NCBI GenBank assembly: GCA_964398985.1 | Contig: CAYNOS010000015.1 | Coordinates: 1 to 52,256 of the forward strand | DNA from: CAYMRL01 sp964398985 | Lineage (GTDB): Bacteria; Deinococcota; Deinococci; Deinococcales; Trueperaceae | Length of the DNA: 52,256 nucleotides | Reading direction: 5' to 3' | Shown: one piece after another, positions 31,534 through 39,544 of the stretch | How the letters are laid out: each line of letters opens with the position of its first letter | Numbering within the stretch: position 1 is the first letter of the stretch | The notes under the pieces: generated by a model | What the model was told of the DNA's origin: nothing | What the model saw: the letters and a program-made list of their open reading frames with translations, nothing else | Database searches by the model: none | Translations under genes and position numbers: made by a program

Positions 31534-32766
31534 TTACTGGAAGTCGTACCACTCGGCGACGCCGCGCTGAATGTTGGTCACCGCGTCAGCGACGCCCTTG
31601 TCGCCGGCCATCACGGCCTGCATCTCGTTCTGCAGCAGCGTCGAGCCGCTGGGCTGCCCGAAGCGGAAGGCCGTCAGCATCAGGAAGGGCGTGCCGCTCT
31701 CGTTCATTAGCGTGACCATGTCGGCAAGCGCCGCGCTCGTCGGGGTGGTGCCGGGCACGGCCGAGATCTGCTGCAGCTCGTCCGTGAACATCTGCCCGTA
31801 CGCCTGCGAGGCGAGGAACTGGATGAACCGCAGCGCCTCCTCCTGGTGCGGGCTCGCGGCGTTGATGCCGTAGGAGCCGTCGACGTAGTACGAGATGACG
31901 CCTTGGCCGGGAGCGTCACCGGGCACCGGGAACGACCCGATCCGCATGGACGGGTTCAGCTGCGCCATGTTGCCGAGCTCGTAGGAGCCCCCGATCATCA
32001 TGCCGGCCTGCTCGAAGGCGAACAGCGTCTGCATGTCGGTGTAGCCGACGCCCATGTAGTTCTCGGCCATGTAGGGCCGCAGGGCGACCATGCGTTCGAG
32101 CGCCGCCGCGAAGCGCGCGTCGGTGAAGTCCGCGTTGCCACCGGTGATGTCGTTGAAGTAGTCGGTGCCGCCGTAGAACGTGGGGCCAACGCCTCCGAAG
32201 AGGGTCTCGATGGTCCACGGCTCCCGCGCGCCGTTCGCCAGGGCGTTGATCCCCGAGGCCTTGAGGGCGTCACCCACGGCCAGGAACTCGTCCCAGGTGG
32301 TCGGCTCGCTGAGCCCGAGGCGTTCGAAGATGTCGATGTTGTAGAGCACCTGGACGGTCTGAAGCGCGAACGGTACTCCGTAGACGCCGCCATCGGCGCG
32401 GTTGGTCGCGCCCAGCAGGAAGCCGGGATCGAAGCCCGAGAGCGCAGGCACCTTGTCATCGAGACGCACCAGCAAGCCGGCCTGAGCGAGGGGCTCCATG
32501 CCGCCGTAGGCGCGCAGGTGGACGATGTCGGGTCCTCCCCCGCCCTGCAGCGCCGTGGACACGATCGTGTTGTACTCGGTGTTGAGGTATGGGGTGAAGA
32601 CGACCTCGATGTCGGGGTTCTCGGCCTCGAAGGCCGCGATGAACTTCTCGTAGGCGGCCACGTCCTCGGTGCGCCAACTCCAGAAGTTGAGCGTGGTCTG
32701 GGCGAAGGTGCCGGCGGCGAAAGTCAGCGCCAGCAGCGAAACCATCAGTTTCATCAAGCGGGACAT
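31534..32766 (-). CDS. Extracellular sugar-binding protein of an ABC importer (SBP family 1)
   Basis: A 410-residue CUT1-type binding protein. The start ATG 32766 has GGGAGGT 5 nt upstream; a frame opening at 32904 lies across the promoter. The signal peptide is MSRLMKLMVSLLALTFAAG and ends near TFAQ. Family features include TTLNFWSWRTEDVAAYEKF, IAAFEAENPDIEVVFTPY, ALQGGGGPDIVHL and YGVPFALQTVQVLYNIDIF. It is the first gene of the operon that ends with the NamZ-like muramidase and cutA. The sugar is not identifiable from sequence, but the muramidase suggests MurNAc-containing saccharides. No ATPase gene is present. Confidence 0.92.
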   Translation of the reverse strand: MSRLMKLMVSLLALTFAAGTFAQTTLNFWSWRTEDVAAYEKFIAAFEAENPDIEVVFTPYLNTEYNTIVSTALQGGGGPDIVHLRAYGGMEPLAQAGLLVRLDDKVPALSGFDPGFLLGATNRADGGVYGVPFALQTVQVLYNIDIFERLGLSEPTTWDEFLAVGDALKASGINALANGAREPWTIETLFGGVGPTFYGGTDYFNDITGGNADFTDARFAAALERMVALRPYMAENYMGVGYTDMQTLFAFEQAGMMIGGSYELGNMAQLNPSMRIGSFPVPGDAPGQGVISYYVDGSYGINAASPHQEEALRFIQFLASQAYGQMFTDELQQISAVPGTTPTSAALADMVTLMNESGTPFLMLTAFRFGQPSGSTLLQNEMQAVMAGDKGVADAVTNIQRGVAEWYDFQ

Positions 32767-32845
32767 CAAGTACCTCCCAGTGCTTCCGGACGGCCCGACC
32801 GTCGGCAACTCCGCGGCGGCCGAGCTGGTTTCGTGAATCGCGGCA

Positions 32846-32874
32846 AGCATACCAATCGTGTACCAGTCGGTCAA
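32846..32874 (-). promoter_or_regulatory. Sigma-70-type promoter of the sugar importer operon
   Basis: On the minus strand TTGACC (32869-32874) and TATGCT (32846-32851) are separated by exactly 17 nt, giving a transcript start roughly 70 nt before the binding-protein ATG. No operator was identified with confidence. Confidence 0.65.
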
Positions 32875-32925
32875 CGAGGCCGGCGGCCGGCGGCCGTGAC
32901 TCACGGCAGCATCATCGGGCTTCTC

Positions 32926-32931
32926 TACGCT
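32926..32931 (+). promoter_or_regulatory. Leaderless-type -10 element for ligD
   Basis: TACGCT ends 5 nt before ATG 32937. It is a weaker match than TAGACT; a CAGGA between them could also act as a poorly spaced ribosome-binding site. Confidence 0.35.
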
Positions 32932-32936
32932 CAGGA

Positions 32937-34853
32937 ATGCCGCTCCGCCGGACCGTCAAGCTCGCCGCCGTGAGGACAGCGGGCACCCGCACTCGGTTGC
33001 CGCCACCTCCCCGGCTGCAACTGGCCGCGACCGCCGACCTCCCGCCGGCCGGGCCAGAGTGGCTTCACGAGATCAAGTTCGACGGCTACCGGATCGCCGC
33101 CGTGCTGGCCGGCGGCCGCGTGCGCTTGACCACCCGCAACCTTCTCGATTGGACCGCGAAGTTCCCGCAAGTCGCCGAGGCGGTCGCCGCGCTCGACGCC
33201 CAGACAGCCGTGATCGACGGCGAGGTGATCGCCACCGCAGCCGACGACCGCTCGAGCTTCTCGCTGCTGCAGCAGTACCTGAGCAGCCGCTCGGCGGCCG
33301 CCGGCACCACCTTGTCGGCCGGCGTGAACGTGCGCTATCAGGCCTTCGACCTGCTCGAACTCGACGGCCGCGACCTGCGCGCACTGCCCCTCGAGCAGCG
33401 CAAGCGCTTGCTGAAGGAGCTGCTCGACGCCGCGTCCCGTGGCGCGCCCACCGGCGCTCTGCGCTTCACCGAGCACCTCGAGGCGCCGGGCAACGACGTC
33501 ATCGCGGCTGCCTGCCGCCTCGGGCTCGAAGGCGTCATATCCAAGCGCCGCGACTCGCCCTACCGGCCCGGCAGAAGCGAGGACTGGCTGAAATCCACGT
33601 GCCTGGCGTCCGGCGACTTCGTGATCGGCGGGTTCACGGCGCCGCGCGGCAGCCGCGCGGGCTTCGGCGCGCTGCTTCTGGGCGAACGCGACCAGGACGG
33701 GCGACTGCGCTACGTTGGCAAGGTCGGAACGGGCTTCGACGACCGGACCTTGCAGGCATTGACGGGGCGCCTGACGCCCCTCGCCAGCGCCGAGTCGCCC
33801 TTCGCCACCCAGGTCCCGAAGGTTGCGGTCGCCAGCGGTGTGACCTGGCTCGAGCCTCGTCTGCTGGCCGAGGTCCTCTACGCCACGCGCACCCGCGCCG
33901 GCATGCTGAGGCAGGCGCGGTTCCATTCCTTGCGCGAAGACAAGGTGGCCGCGGACGAAGCGAGGTCGAACATGCAGGTTGCCGGCGTGAACCTCACCAA
34001 CCCGGACCGCGTCCTCTACGCCGACCAGGGCATCACCAAGAGGCGTCTGGCCGAGTACTACCGCGACGTCGGCGAGGAGTTGCTCAGGTGGGCGGCGTTC
34101 AGGCCCCTATCGCTGGTGCGCTGCCCCGAGGGCAGCGAGTCCGAGTGCTTCTACCAGAAGCATCCCGGCGCCGGCTTCGCCGCGGACCTGCCGCGCGTGC
34201 CGATCGAGGAGTCGGACGGGACGGCCGACTACGTCTACCTCGAGAGCGTCGAGCACCTGGTGGCCCTGGTGCAGGTCGGAGTCCTGGAGATCCACGCCTG
34301 GAACAGCCGCGTTGACGACCTGGAGCGCCCCGACATGCTGGTGTTCGACCTCGACCCTTCCGAGGGAGTCGACTTCGACTTCACGAAGGACACCGCACTG
34401 CAACTGCGCGACCTGTTGTCACGCCTGGGGCTCGCCAGCTTCCTGCGCGCCACCGGCGGCAAAGGACTGCACGTCGTCGTGCCTTTGAAGCCGGCAGCCG
34501 ATTGGGACGCGGTCAAGACCTTCGCCCACGCCGTCGCCAGGACCCTGGCCGATACCGACCCAGGGCGTCTGACGACGAACATGGCGAAGGCGAAGAGGGT
34601 CGACAAGCTGTTCATCGACTACCTGCGCAACGGCCGCGGAGCGACAGCCATCACCAACTACTCGACGCGCTCGCGCCTCGGTGCGCCGGTAGCGGTGCCG
34701 CTGCGGTGGAACGAGCTCGCCGGTCTTACGGCAGCGAACTCCTACGACATCGGCGCCGTCAGGCGGAGGCTCAAGGCATTGAAGAGCGACCCTTGGGAAG
34801 GCTTCGAGGCAGCGCGCCGCCCGCTTCCGACGTCGGCCGAGGCGCCGCAGTGA
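32937..34853 (+). CDS. ligD: ATP-dependent DNA ligase LigD (ligase plus polymerase domains)
   Basis: A 638-residue enzyme of bacterial non-homologous end joining. The N-terminal ligase domain (~25-330) has the nucleotidyl lysine K47 in EIKFDGYR, then VIDGEVIA, LEGVISKRRDSPYRPGRSE and the OB-fold region RYVGKVGTGFDD. The C-terminal primase/polymerase domain (~345-625) has the catalytic FDLDPSEG with D471 and D473, plus FLRATGGKGLHVVVPL. The phosphoesterase domain found in Pseudomonas and Mycobacterium LigD is absent; the ligase-then-polymerase order is the one described for Bacillus. Two Ku genes follow with overlapping junctions. The GTGA overlap with the first Ku gene indicates coupled expression. 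Confidence 0.95.
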   Translation: MPLRRTVKLAAVRTAGTRTRLPPPPRLQLAATADLPPAGPEWLHEIKFDGYRIAAVLAGGRVRLTTRNLLDWTAKFPQVAEAVAALDAQTAVIDGEVIATAADDRSSFSLLQQYLSSRSAAAGTTLSAGVNVRYQAFDLLELDGRDLRALPLEQRKRLLKELLDAASRGAPTGALRFTEHLEAPGNDVIAAACRLGLEGVISKRRDSPYRPGRSEDWLKSTCLASGDFVIGGFTAPRGSRAGFGALLLGERDQDGRLRYVGKVGTGFDDRTLQALTGRLTPLASAESPFATQVPKVAVASGVTWLEPRLLAEVLYATRTRAGMLRQARFHSLREDKVAADEARSNMQVAGVNLTNPDRVLYADQGITKRRLAEYYRDVGEELLRWAAFRPLSLVRCPEGSESECFYQKHPGAGFAADLPRVPIEESDGTADYVYLESVEHLVALVQVGVLEIHAWNSRVDDLERPDMLVFDLDPSEGVDFDFTKDTALQLRDLLSRLGLASFLRATGGKGLHVVVPLKPAADWDAVKTFAHAVARTLADTDPGRLTTNMAKAKRVDKLFIDYLRNGRGATAITNYSTRSRLGAPVAVPLRWNELAGLTAANSYDIGAVRRRLKALKSDPWEGFEAARRPLPTSAEAPQ

Positions 34854-35677
34854 GCGGCGCCCGCGCGATCTGGAAGGGCGTCATCGAGTTCGGCAAGGTG
34901 TCGGTGCCTGTGAAGCTCTACTCCGCCGTAGAGAACCAGAGCGTGTCGTTCAGGCTGCTCCACCGCTCGTCCGGTCACCCCGTGAGCCAGGTTCTCGTCA
35001 ACCCGAAGACCAACGAGATCGTCGAGCACGAGGCCTCAGAGCGTGGGTTCGTCACCGACGAGGGCCAGCTCGTCAGCCTCGACGCCGAGGAGCTGGAGGC
35101 CCTGGAACCCGAAGCTTCCAGGACCATCAACGTCACGCGCTTCGTGACGCCGGGGACCATCGAGTACCGCTGGTATCAGCGTCCCTACTACCTCGGCCCC
35201 GATGGCGACGACGCTGCGTACTACGCTCTGGTGGCGGCGCTCGGGCTCGAGGAGCTCGAGGGCGTGGCCAACTGGGTGATGCGCGGCAAGGAGTACGTCG
35301 GCTCGCTGCGCCTGCACGCCGGCTACCCGATGCTGATCACCCTCAGGTACGCGAGTGAGATCGTCCCGCTCGACGACTTCTCCCCCGGCACCGAGCAGGA
35401 CCTCGAGCCGAAGCAGTTGGCGATGGCGCGCCAGCTGATCGACATGCTGGCAGCCGACTTCGAGCCCGCGACCTACGTGGACGAGTACCGCGAGAGCGTC
35501 CTCGAGCTGATCGAGAAGAAGCGGCGTGGCGACGCTGTCAAGAAGCCGACTCGCCGCCGCCAGCAAGCCGCTACCTCGGACCTGACGGCGGCGCTCGAGA
35601 AGAGCCTCGGCGGCCGGCCCAAGGGCGGCAGCCGCAAGGGCAAGGCGGCCCCGAATGCGAGTGACGCTCGTGGCTAG
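34850..35677 (+). CDS. ku: Non-homologous end-joining protein Ku (first copy)
   Basis: A 275-residue bacterial Ku, the homodimeric ring that binds DNA ends and recruits LigD. The core (~5-250) begins AIWKGVIEFGKVSVPVKLYSA and includes PKTNEIVEHEASERGFV, EELEALEPEASRTINV and LITLRYASEIVPLDD. The C-terminal tail (~240-275) is basic and low-complexity (KKPTRRRQQ, GGSRKGKAA), as in Ku proteins whose tail contacts DNA. The start is GTG 34850, overlapping the ligD stop. The zinc site of some bacterial Ku proteins is not evident. Confidence 0.95.
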   Translation: MSGARAIWKGVIEFGKVSVPVKLYSAVENQSVSFRLLHRSSGHPVSQVLVNPKTNEIVEHEASERGFVTDEGQLVSLDAEELEALEPEASRTINVTRFVTPGTIEYRWYQRPYYLGPDGDDAAYYALVAALGLEELEGVANWVMRGKEYVGSLRLHAGYPMLITLRYASEIVPLDDFSPGTEQDLEPKQLAMARQLIDMLAADFEPATYVDEYRESVLELIEKKRRGDAVKKPTRRRQQAATSDLTAALEKSLGGRPKGGSRKGKAAPNASDARG

Positions 35678-36539
35678 GAAGAGCAGCCGCAAGCGCTCGA
35701 GCCGGCCACGCAGCCAGCCCGCGGCAGTGCAGGCGGAGGGCGCGCCGACCCGCCGACCGGTGTGGTCCGGCACGCTGGCGTTCGGGCTCGTCACTTTGCC
35801 GGTGGACCTCTACTCGACCACGCGCGCCTCCCGGGCAGCGCTGCGCATGATCGACGCCGACGGCACGCCACTGAAGCGGCGGTACGTCAGCCAAGAAGGC
35901 GGCGCGCTGCTGACGGACCGTGAGATCGTGCGCGGCTACCCGATCGAGGATGAGTTCGTCGTCATCGAGGACGAGGAACTGGAAGCCCTCGACCCCAAGA
36001 GATCGCGCACCATCGACCTCGAGTCGTTCGTCCGGGAGTCGGACCTCGACCCCTCCTACATCGAGAACGCCTACGTGCTGGTGCCCGACCCCGAGGCCAC
36101 GACCGCCTACCGGCTGCTGGTGTCGAGCATGGCCGACGCCGGCCGCGCCGGCATGGCGACGTTCGTGATGCGCGGCCGGGCCTACGTGGTGGCGATCGTC
36201 GCCCGCGACGGCACCCTGCGCGCCCTGACACTGCGCTATCACGACGAGCTGCGGACACCGGCCGACATCGGCCTCGGTGAGCTGGAGACCGCGCCGGCCG
36301 AGGACGTGAAGCGCAGCAGGCGAGAGATCGTCAAGCTGGCTTCGGACTCCTTGGACATGGGCGCCTTGACCGACCGCGCCAGCCAGCGCCTGCGCGCGGC
36401 GGCGCGCAAGAAGCTCGCCAAGGGCAAAGACGTCCACCAGGTCGACGAGGCCGAGGTCGAGCCGGAAGCCGACGACGCCGACTTCGTCGACATCATGGAG
36501 CTGCTGCGCCGCAGCCTCGGGCCGAGCGTCGAGGCGTGA
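35655..36539 (+). CDS. ku: Non-homologous end-joining protein Ku (second copy)
   Basis: A 294-residue Ku paralogue directly after the first, overlapping it by 23 bp if ATG 35655 is used (GTG 35670 would give 289 residues). The core begins PVWSGTLAFGLVTLPVDLYS and includes KRRYVSQEGG, EELEALDPKRSRTIDL and LTLRYHDELRTPADI. Here the basic extension is at the N-terminus (RKSSRKRSSRPRSQ), whereas the first copy has it at the C-terminus, and the C-terminus is acidic (EAEVEPEADDADFVDIMELL). The two copies are well diverged, so they may form a heterodimer or serve separate roles. Confidence 0.93.
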   Translation: MRVTLVARKSSRKRSSRPRSQPAAVQAEGAPTRRPVWSGTLAFGLVTLPVDLYSTTRASRAALRMIDADGTPLKRRYVSQEGGALLTDREIVRGYPIEDEFVVIEDEELEALDPKRSRTIDLESFVRESDLDPSYIENAYVLVPDPEATTAYRLLVSSMADAGRAGMATFVMRGRAYVVAIVARDGTLRALTLRYHDELRTPADIGLGELETAPAEDVKRSRREIVKLASDSLDMGALTDRASQRLRAAARKKLAKGKDVHQVDEAEVEPEADDADFVDIMELLRRSLGPSVEA

Positions 36540-36619
36540 GACAAGCCGCGATCTCGGCTCCACCAAGAGCCACCGCCGGTCGGCGACCTCGAGTCGCTGC
36601 GCCGCGGGCCGCCGGGCGT

Positions 36620-36625
36620 TAGCAT
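36620..36625 (+). promoter_or_regulatory. Leaderless-type -10 element for the DUF1905 gene
   Basis: TAGCAT ends 8 nt before ATG 36634; no ribosome-binding site. Confidence 0.45.
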
Positions 36626-36633
36626 CCTCGCTG

Positions 36634-36918
36634 ATGACGTTCGAGTTCAGCGGCGAGGTCTGGTACTGGCGAGGCCCGGCGCCCTTCCACTTCGTGTCGG
36701 TGCCGGCGGCCGTCGCCGCCGACCTGAAGGCCATGTCGCCCTTCGTCACGTATGGCTGGGGCATGATCCCCGCGACCGTTCGCATCGGCGACACCGAATG
36801 GAAGACCGCGTTGTGGCCCAAGGACGGCCGCTACATCGTGCCGATCAAGCTCAGCGTGCAGAAGGCCGAGAGCGTCAAGGACGGCGACGTCGTCACACTC
36901 GAGCTCGAGGTGGGCTGA
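36634..36918 (+). CDS. DUF1905 domain protein
   Basis: A 94-residue protein that consists of one DUF1905 domain, a small beta-barrel-like fold. The pattern FEFSGEVWYWRGPAPFHFVSVP, then YGWGMIPATVRIGDTEWKTA and PKDGRYIVPIKLSVQKAE, and the ending DVVTLELEV are typical. In many genomes the domain is fused to or next to a YdeI/OmdA-like domain; here it stands alone. Function is unknown. It is convergent with mgtE, 4 bp apart. Confidence 0.88.
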   Translation: MTFEFSGEVWYWRGPAPFHFVSVPAAVAADLKAMSPFVTYGWGMIPATVRIGDTEWKTALWPKDGRYIVPIKLSVQKAESVKDGDVVTLELEVG

Positions 36919-36922
36919 CGCC

Positions 36923-38320
36923 CTACAGCAGCGTCCCCGTCAGCACCAGCTTGGCCAGCAGGAAGAAGATCACGATCCCGAACACGTCGACGATGGTGGC
37001 GACGAACGGGGTCGAGGAAGCAGCCGGGTCGGCGCCGAAGCGCTTGAGCACGATCGGCAGCAGCGATCCCGTGAGCGAGCCCCACAGCACGACGCCGACC
37101 AACGCGAGCAACACGACCACCGCGATCAGCGGCCAGGCGTCACCGTAGGCGTCGAACGCCACGCCCCACACCGCCACCCGCAGGAACCCGAGCACACCGA
37201 GGATCAGTCCGAGCGCGAAACCGGCCGCCAACTCGCGCTTGGCGATCACCCACCAGTCCCTGACCGTCACCTCGCCGAGCGCCATCGCGCGCGTCACCAA
37301 GGCGGCGGCCTGCGACCCGGAGTTGCCGCCCGAGGAGATGATCAGCGGCAGGAACAGCGCCAGCACCACGGCGCTGGCGATCTCGGTCTCGAACAGCCCC
37401 ATGGCGGTCGCCGTCAGGGTCTGCCCAACGAACAGCAGCACCAGCCAGAACGCGCGCTTGCGGATGATCCCCTTCAGCGAGGTCTTCAGGTACGGCTCCT
37501 CGAGCGCCTCCACGCCACCGAGCATGTGGATGTCCTCGGTGGCCTCCTCGCTGGCGACGTCGAGCACGTCGTCGACCGTGACGATCCCGACCAGGACGCC
37601 GCGGCTGTCGGTGACCGGTAGGGCGCTGCGGTCGAAGCGCTGGAAGGCGGCCACCGCGATCTCCTGATCGTCGCCGGCCTCCAGGGCGACGAAGCGCTCG
37701 TCGAGCAGCTCCTCGATCTTCGTCTGCGGGTCGACGAGCAACAGTTCCCGCATCCGGATGTCGTCGACCAGCACTCCGCCGGGACCGGTGACGTAGACGA
37801 CGTTGAGCGTCTCGGAGTCCTTGCCGAAGCGCCGCACGTGCTCGAGGGATTGCGCGACGGTCCAGTGCGGCTTGACCGCTACGTAGTCGGGGGTCATCAG
37901 CCGGCCGATCGACTCTTCCGGGTAGCCGAGCAGCCGCGTCGCGATCTGCCGCTGTCTCGGGTCGAGCAGGTTGAGCAGGGCCTTGGTGACCTTGCCGGGC
38001 AGCTCCTCGAGGAGAGCCGTGCGGTCGTCGGCCGACATGTCGTTGAGGATCGCCGCCACTTCGGCGTCGCCGAGGTTGAGGAGCAGTTGCTCCTGATCGG
38101 ATGTGGGCAGGTACTCGAACGCGTCGAGAGCGGCGTCGCGCGGCAGCACCCTGAACACCACCGCCTCGACCTCATGAGGCAGCGCCGTGAGCGTCTCCGC
38201 CAGTTCGATGTGCGAGACGTCGTCGACCCGTCTCCTGATCTCCTCGAAGCGCCTCGCCGCGACCAGGTCGGTGAGCTGCTGGGCCAGGCCGGCAACCGAC
38301 TCGGTGGGCGCCACGGTCAT
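36923..38320 (-). CDS. mgtE: Magnesium transporter MgtE
   Basis: A 465-residue Mg2+ channel. In order: an N-terminal helical superhelix domain (~1-130; FEYLPTSDQEQLLLNLGDAE, ALLEELPGKVTKALLNLL), a pair of CBS domains (~130-260; SIGRLMTPDYVAVKPHWTVA and GIVTVDDVLDVASEEATED) and a C-terminal membrane domain with five helices (~290-465), including SSGGNSGSQAAALVTRAMA, the conserved pore region. Length matches the family. The ATG lies one base after the stop of the HD-domain gene, so the two are co-translated. Gating by cytoplasmic Mg2+ through the N and CBS domains is known for Thermus MgtE. Confidence 0.96.
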   Translation of the reverse strand: MTVAPTESVAGLAQQLTDLVAARRFEEIRRRVDDVSHIELAETLTALPHEVEAVVFRVLPRDAALDAFEYLPTSDQEQLLLNLGDAEVAAILNDMSADDRTALLEELPGKVTKALLNLLDPRQRQIATRLLGYPEESIGRLMTPDYVAVKPHWTVAQSLEHVRRFGKDSETLNVVYVTGPGGVLVDDIRMRELLLVDPQTKIEELLDERFVALEAGDDQEIAVAAFQRFDRSALPVTDSRGVLVGIVTVDDVLDVASEEATEDIHMLGGVEALEEPYLKTSLKGIIRKRAFWLVLLFVGQTLTATAMGLFETEIASAVVLALFLPLIISSGGNSGSQAAALVTRAMALGEVTVRDWWVIAKRELAAGFALGLILGVLGFLRVAVWGVAFDAYGDAWPLIAVVVLLALVGVVLWGSLTGSLLPIVLKRFGADPAASSTPFVATIVDVFGIVIFFLLAKLVLTGTLL

Positions 38321-38321
38321 G

Positions 38322-38903
38322 TCAGTTGAGCTCGTCCAGGGTCAGGCCGAACGACGGCACGAAGGTGTCGAGGAAGTAACGCAATGCCGGGGTGGCGCCG
38401 GCCTCGAGGTCGGCCCTGATCTTCTGTTCGGCGCGTTGAAACTCGAGGTTGCCGGCCTTCGCCTCCTCGAGGCACTTGAGGTAGGCGGTCAGCCTGTCGG
38501 CCTGCTTGACGAGGTGCCAGGCGTGGTCATCGTCGGACTCGTGGAAGAACAGCGCCTGGTAGTCGCTTCGCAGCTCCGCCGGCAGCATCGCCAACAGCCG
38601 CTCTCTGGCGACCGTCTCGATGTCCTTGAGGGCGCCCTTGATGTCGGGATTGAAGTACTTGATCGGGGTCGGCACGTCGCCGGTGATGACCTCTTCGGCG
38701 TCGTGATAGACGGCCAGCAACGCCGTCCGGTCGGGATCGACGGTGCCGCCGAAGTACCTGTTCTCGATCACCGCCAGCGCGTGAGCGATCATCGCCACCT
38801 GCAGGCTGTGCTCCTGCGAGTTCTCGGCCCTGGTGTTGCGCATCAGGCCCCAGCGCTGGATGTATTTCAGGCGCGCGAGGTAGGCGAAGAAGTGACTGCT
38901 CAT
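38322..38903 (-). CDS. HD-domain nucleotidase (YfbR-like)
   Basis: A 193-residue cytoplasmic metal-dependent phosphohydrolase resembling 5'-deoxynucleotidase YfbR. Metal-binding residues are visible: H32 in AENSQEHSLQVAMIAH, H67-D68 in LLAVYHDAEEVITGD, and a later Asp in HLVKQADRLTAYLKCLEEA. The TPIKYFNPDIK segment is also typical of the YfbR group, which removes phosphate from dNMPs. Start ATG 38903 is chosen because family members begin at this point (MSSHFFAYLARLKYI); an open extension to 39194 overlaps the divergent lipoprotein gene. A TACGAT hexamer lies 10 nt upstream. It is co-translated with mgtE. Confidence 0.88.
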   Translation of the reverse strand: MSSHFFAYLARLKYIQRWGLMRNTRAENSQEHSLQVAMIAHALAVIENRYFGGTVDPDRTALLAVYHDAEEVITGDVPTPIKYFNPDIKGALKDIETVARERLLAMLPAELRSDYQALFFHESDDDHAWHLVKQADRLTAYLKCLEEAKAGNLEFQRAEQKIRADLEAGATPALRYFLDTFVPSFGLTLDELN

Positions 38904-38913
38904 CCCGGTCGCA

Positions 38914-38919
38914 ATCGTA
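38914..38919 (-). promoter_or_regulatory. Possible -10 element for the HD-domain nucleotidase / mgtE operon
   Basis: TACGAT on the minus strand ends 10 nt before ATG 38903, which would leave a leader of only a few nucleotides. Weaker than the 5-8 nt cases. Confidence 0.35.
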
Positions 38920-39015
38920 CACGGGCCGGCTCCGGCCAGCCCAATTCGAGCCTCAGGCCCTGACCGGCGCGTGACGAGTCCAGAATCGGCCTTCGCTGGG
39001 CTATGAAACAATACA

Positions 39016-39044
39016 TTGACGCCCAAGCGGCCTGACCGTAGGCT
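39016..39044 (+). promoter_or_regulatory. Sigma-70-type promoter of the small lipoprotein gene
   Basis: TTGACG (39016-39021) and TAGGCT (39039-39044) are separated by exactly 17 nt. The transcript would start about 12-15 nt before the GTG at 39064 and include the AGGAGG at 39053-39058. It is the best complete promoter on the plus strand. Confidence 0.7.
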
Positions 39045-39063
39045 CTGCGCGTAGGAGGCAACA

Positions 39064-39423
39064 GTGAAGCGTCTCGCTTTCATAACCCTCGTGTTCGTGG
39101 CCATGGGGCTGGTGGCATGCACCCCCACGGCTGCCGTCAGCCAGAACGTGATTCCAACCTTGGTCTCGGTGACGGTTCCGAACGGGACGGGCAACGTCGT
39201 CTTGCAGGGTCGCTTCTTCGGTGACGGCCAAGGTGGGGCGTCCGAGAACAGCTACGTGCTCGTTGGCGCCAACATGAGCGGCGAAGGCGGCATGCGCGTG
39301 GAGACCACCTCGTGGACCACTTCCCGCATCGAGTTCGCGGTTCCGGCCGGCGCCGGATCGGGCTTCGTGTTCGTGGTAGTCGACGGCACCAGCAGCAACG
39401 GCCTCCCGGTCAGTCTCCCCTGA
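39064..39423 (+). CDS. Small lipoprotein with an Ig/TIG-like beta domain
   Basis: A 119-residue predicted lipoprotein. The signal peptide MKRLAFITLVFVAMGLVAC ends in a lipobox with lipidated cysteine at residue 19. The remaining ~100 residues look like one beta-sandwich: IPTLVSVTVPNGTGNVVLQG, RFFGDGQG, and WTTSRIEFAVPAGAGSGFVF and VDGTSSNGLPVSL, a layout like IPT/TIG domains. Strong ribosome-binding site AGGAGG 5 nt before GTG and a full promoter suggest high expression. A UUCG-loop hairpin lies downstream. No partner gene is evident; envelope location is inferred from the lipobox. Confidence 0.8.
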   Translation: MKRLAFITLVFVAMGLVACTPTAAVSQNVIPTLVSVTVPNGTGNVVLQGRFFGDGQGGASENSYVLVGANMSGEGGMRVETTSWTTSRIEFAVPAGAGSGFVFVVVDGTSSNGLPVSLP

Positions 39424-39476
39424 CGAGTTTCCAGAGCGGGGCCGCGCTCGCGCCGCCTCGCGTAGAGTCTCCGACC

Positions 39477-39502
39477 AAGTGGCCGCCTTCGGGCGGCCGC
39501 TT
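39477..39502 (+). terminator. GC-rich hairpin with UUCG tetraloop downstream of the lipoprotein gene
   Basis: An 11-bp stem (AAGTGGCCGCC at 39477-39487 with 39492-39502, one G-T pair) closed by TTCG (39488-39491). The following bases lack a U run beyond the stem's CTT, so it is a plausible but imperfect intrinsic terminator. It also insulates hisS, whose -10 element starts 29 bp further on. Confidence 0.6.
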
Positions 39503-39530
39503 CACGTGAGCGCAGCCGCAGGCCGTGAAG

Positions 39531-39536
39531 TAGACT
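39531..39536 (+). promoter_or_regulatory. Leaderless-type -10 element for hisS
   Basis: TAGACT ends 8 nt before ATG 39545, with no ribosome-binding site between them. Confidence 0.5.
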
Positions 39537-39544
39537 CTCCCTCC

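Noticed and set aside
32937..36539. Interpreting the Ku-LigD operon as a phage-borne or plasmid-borne island
   Set aside because: Base composition looks like that of the neighbours and no mobility genes or repeats flank it.
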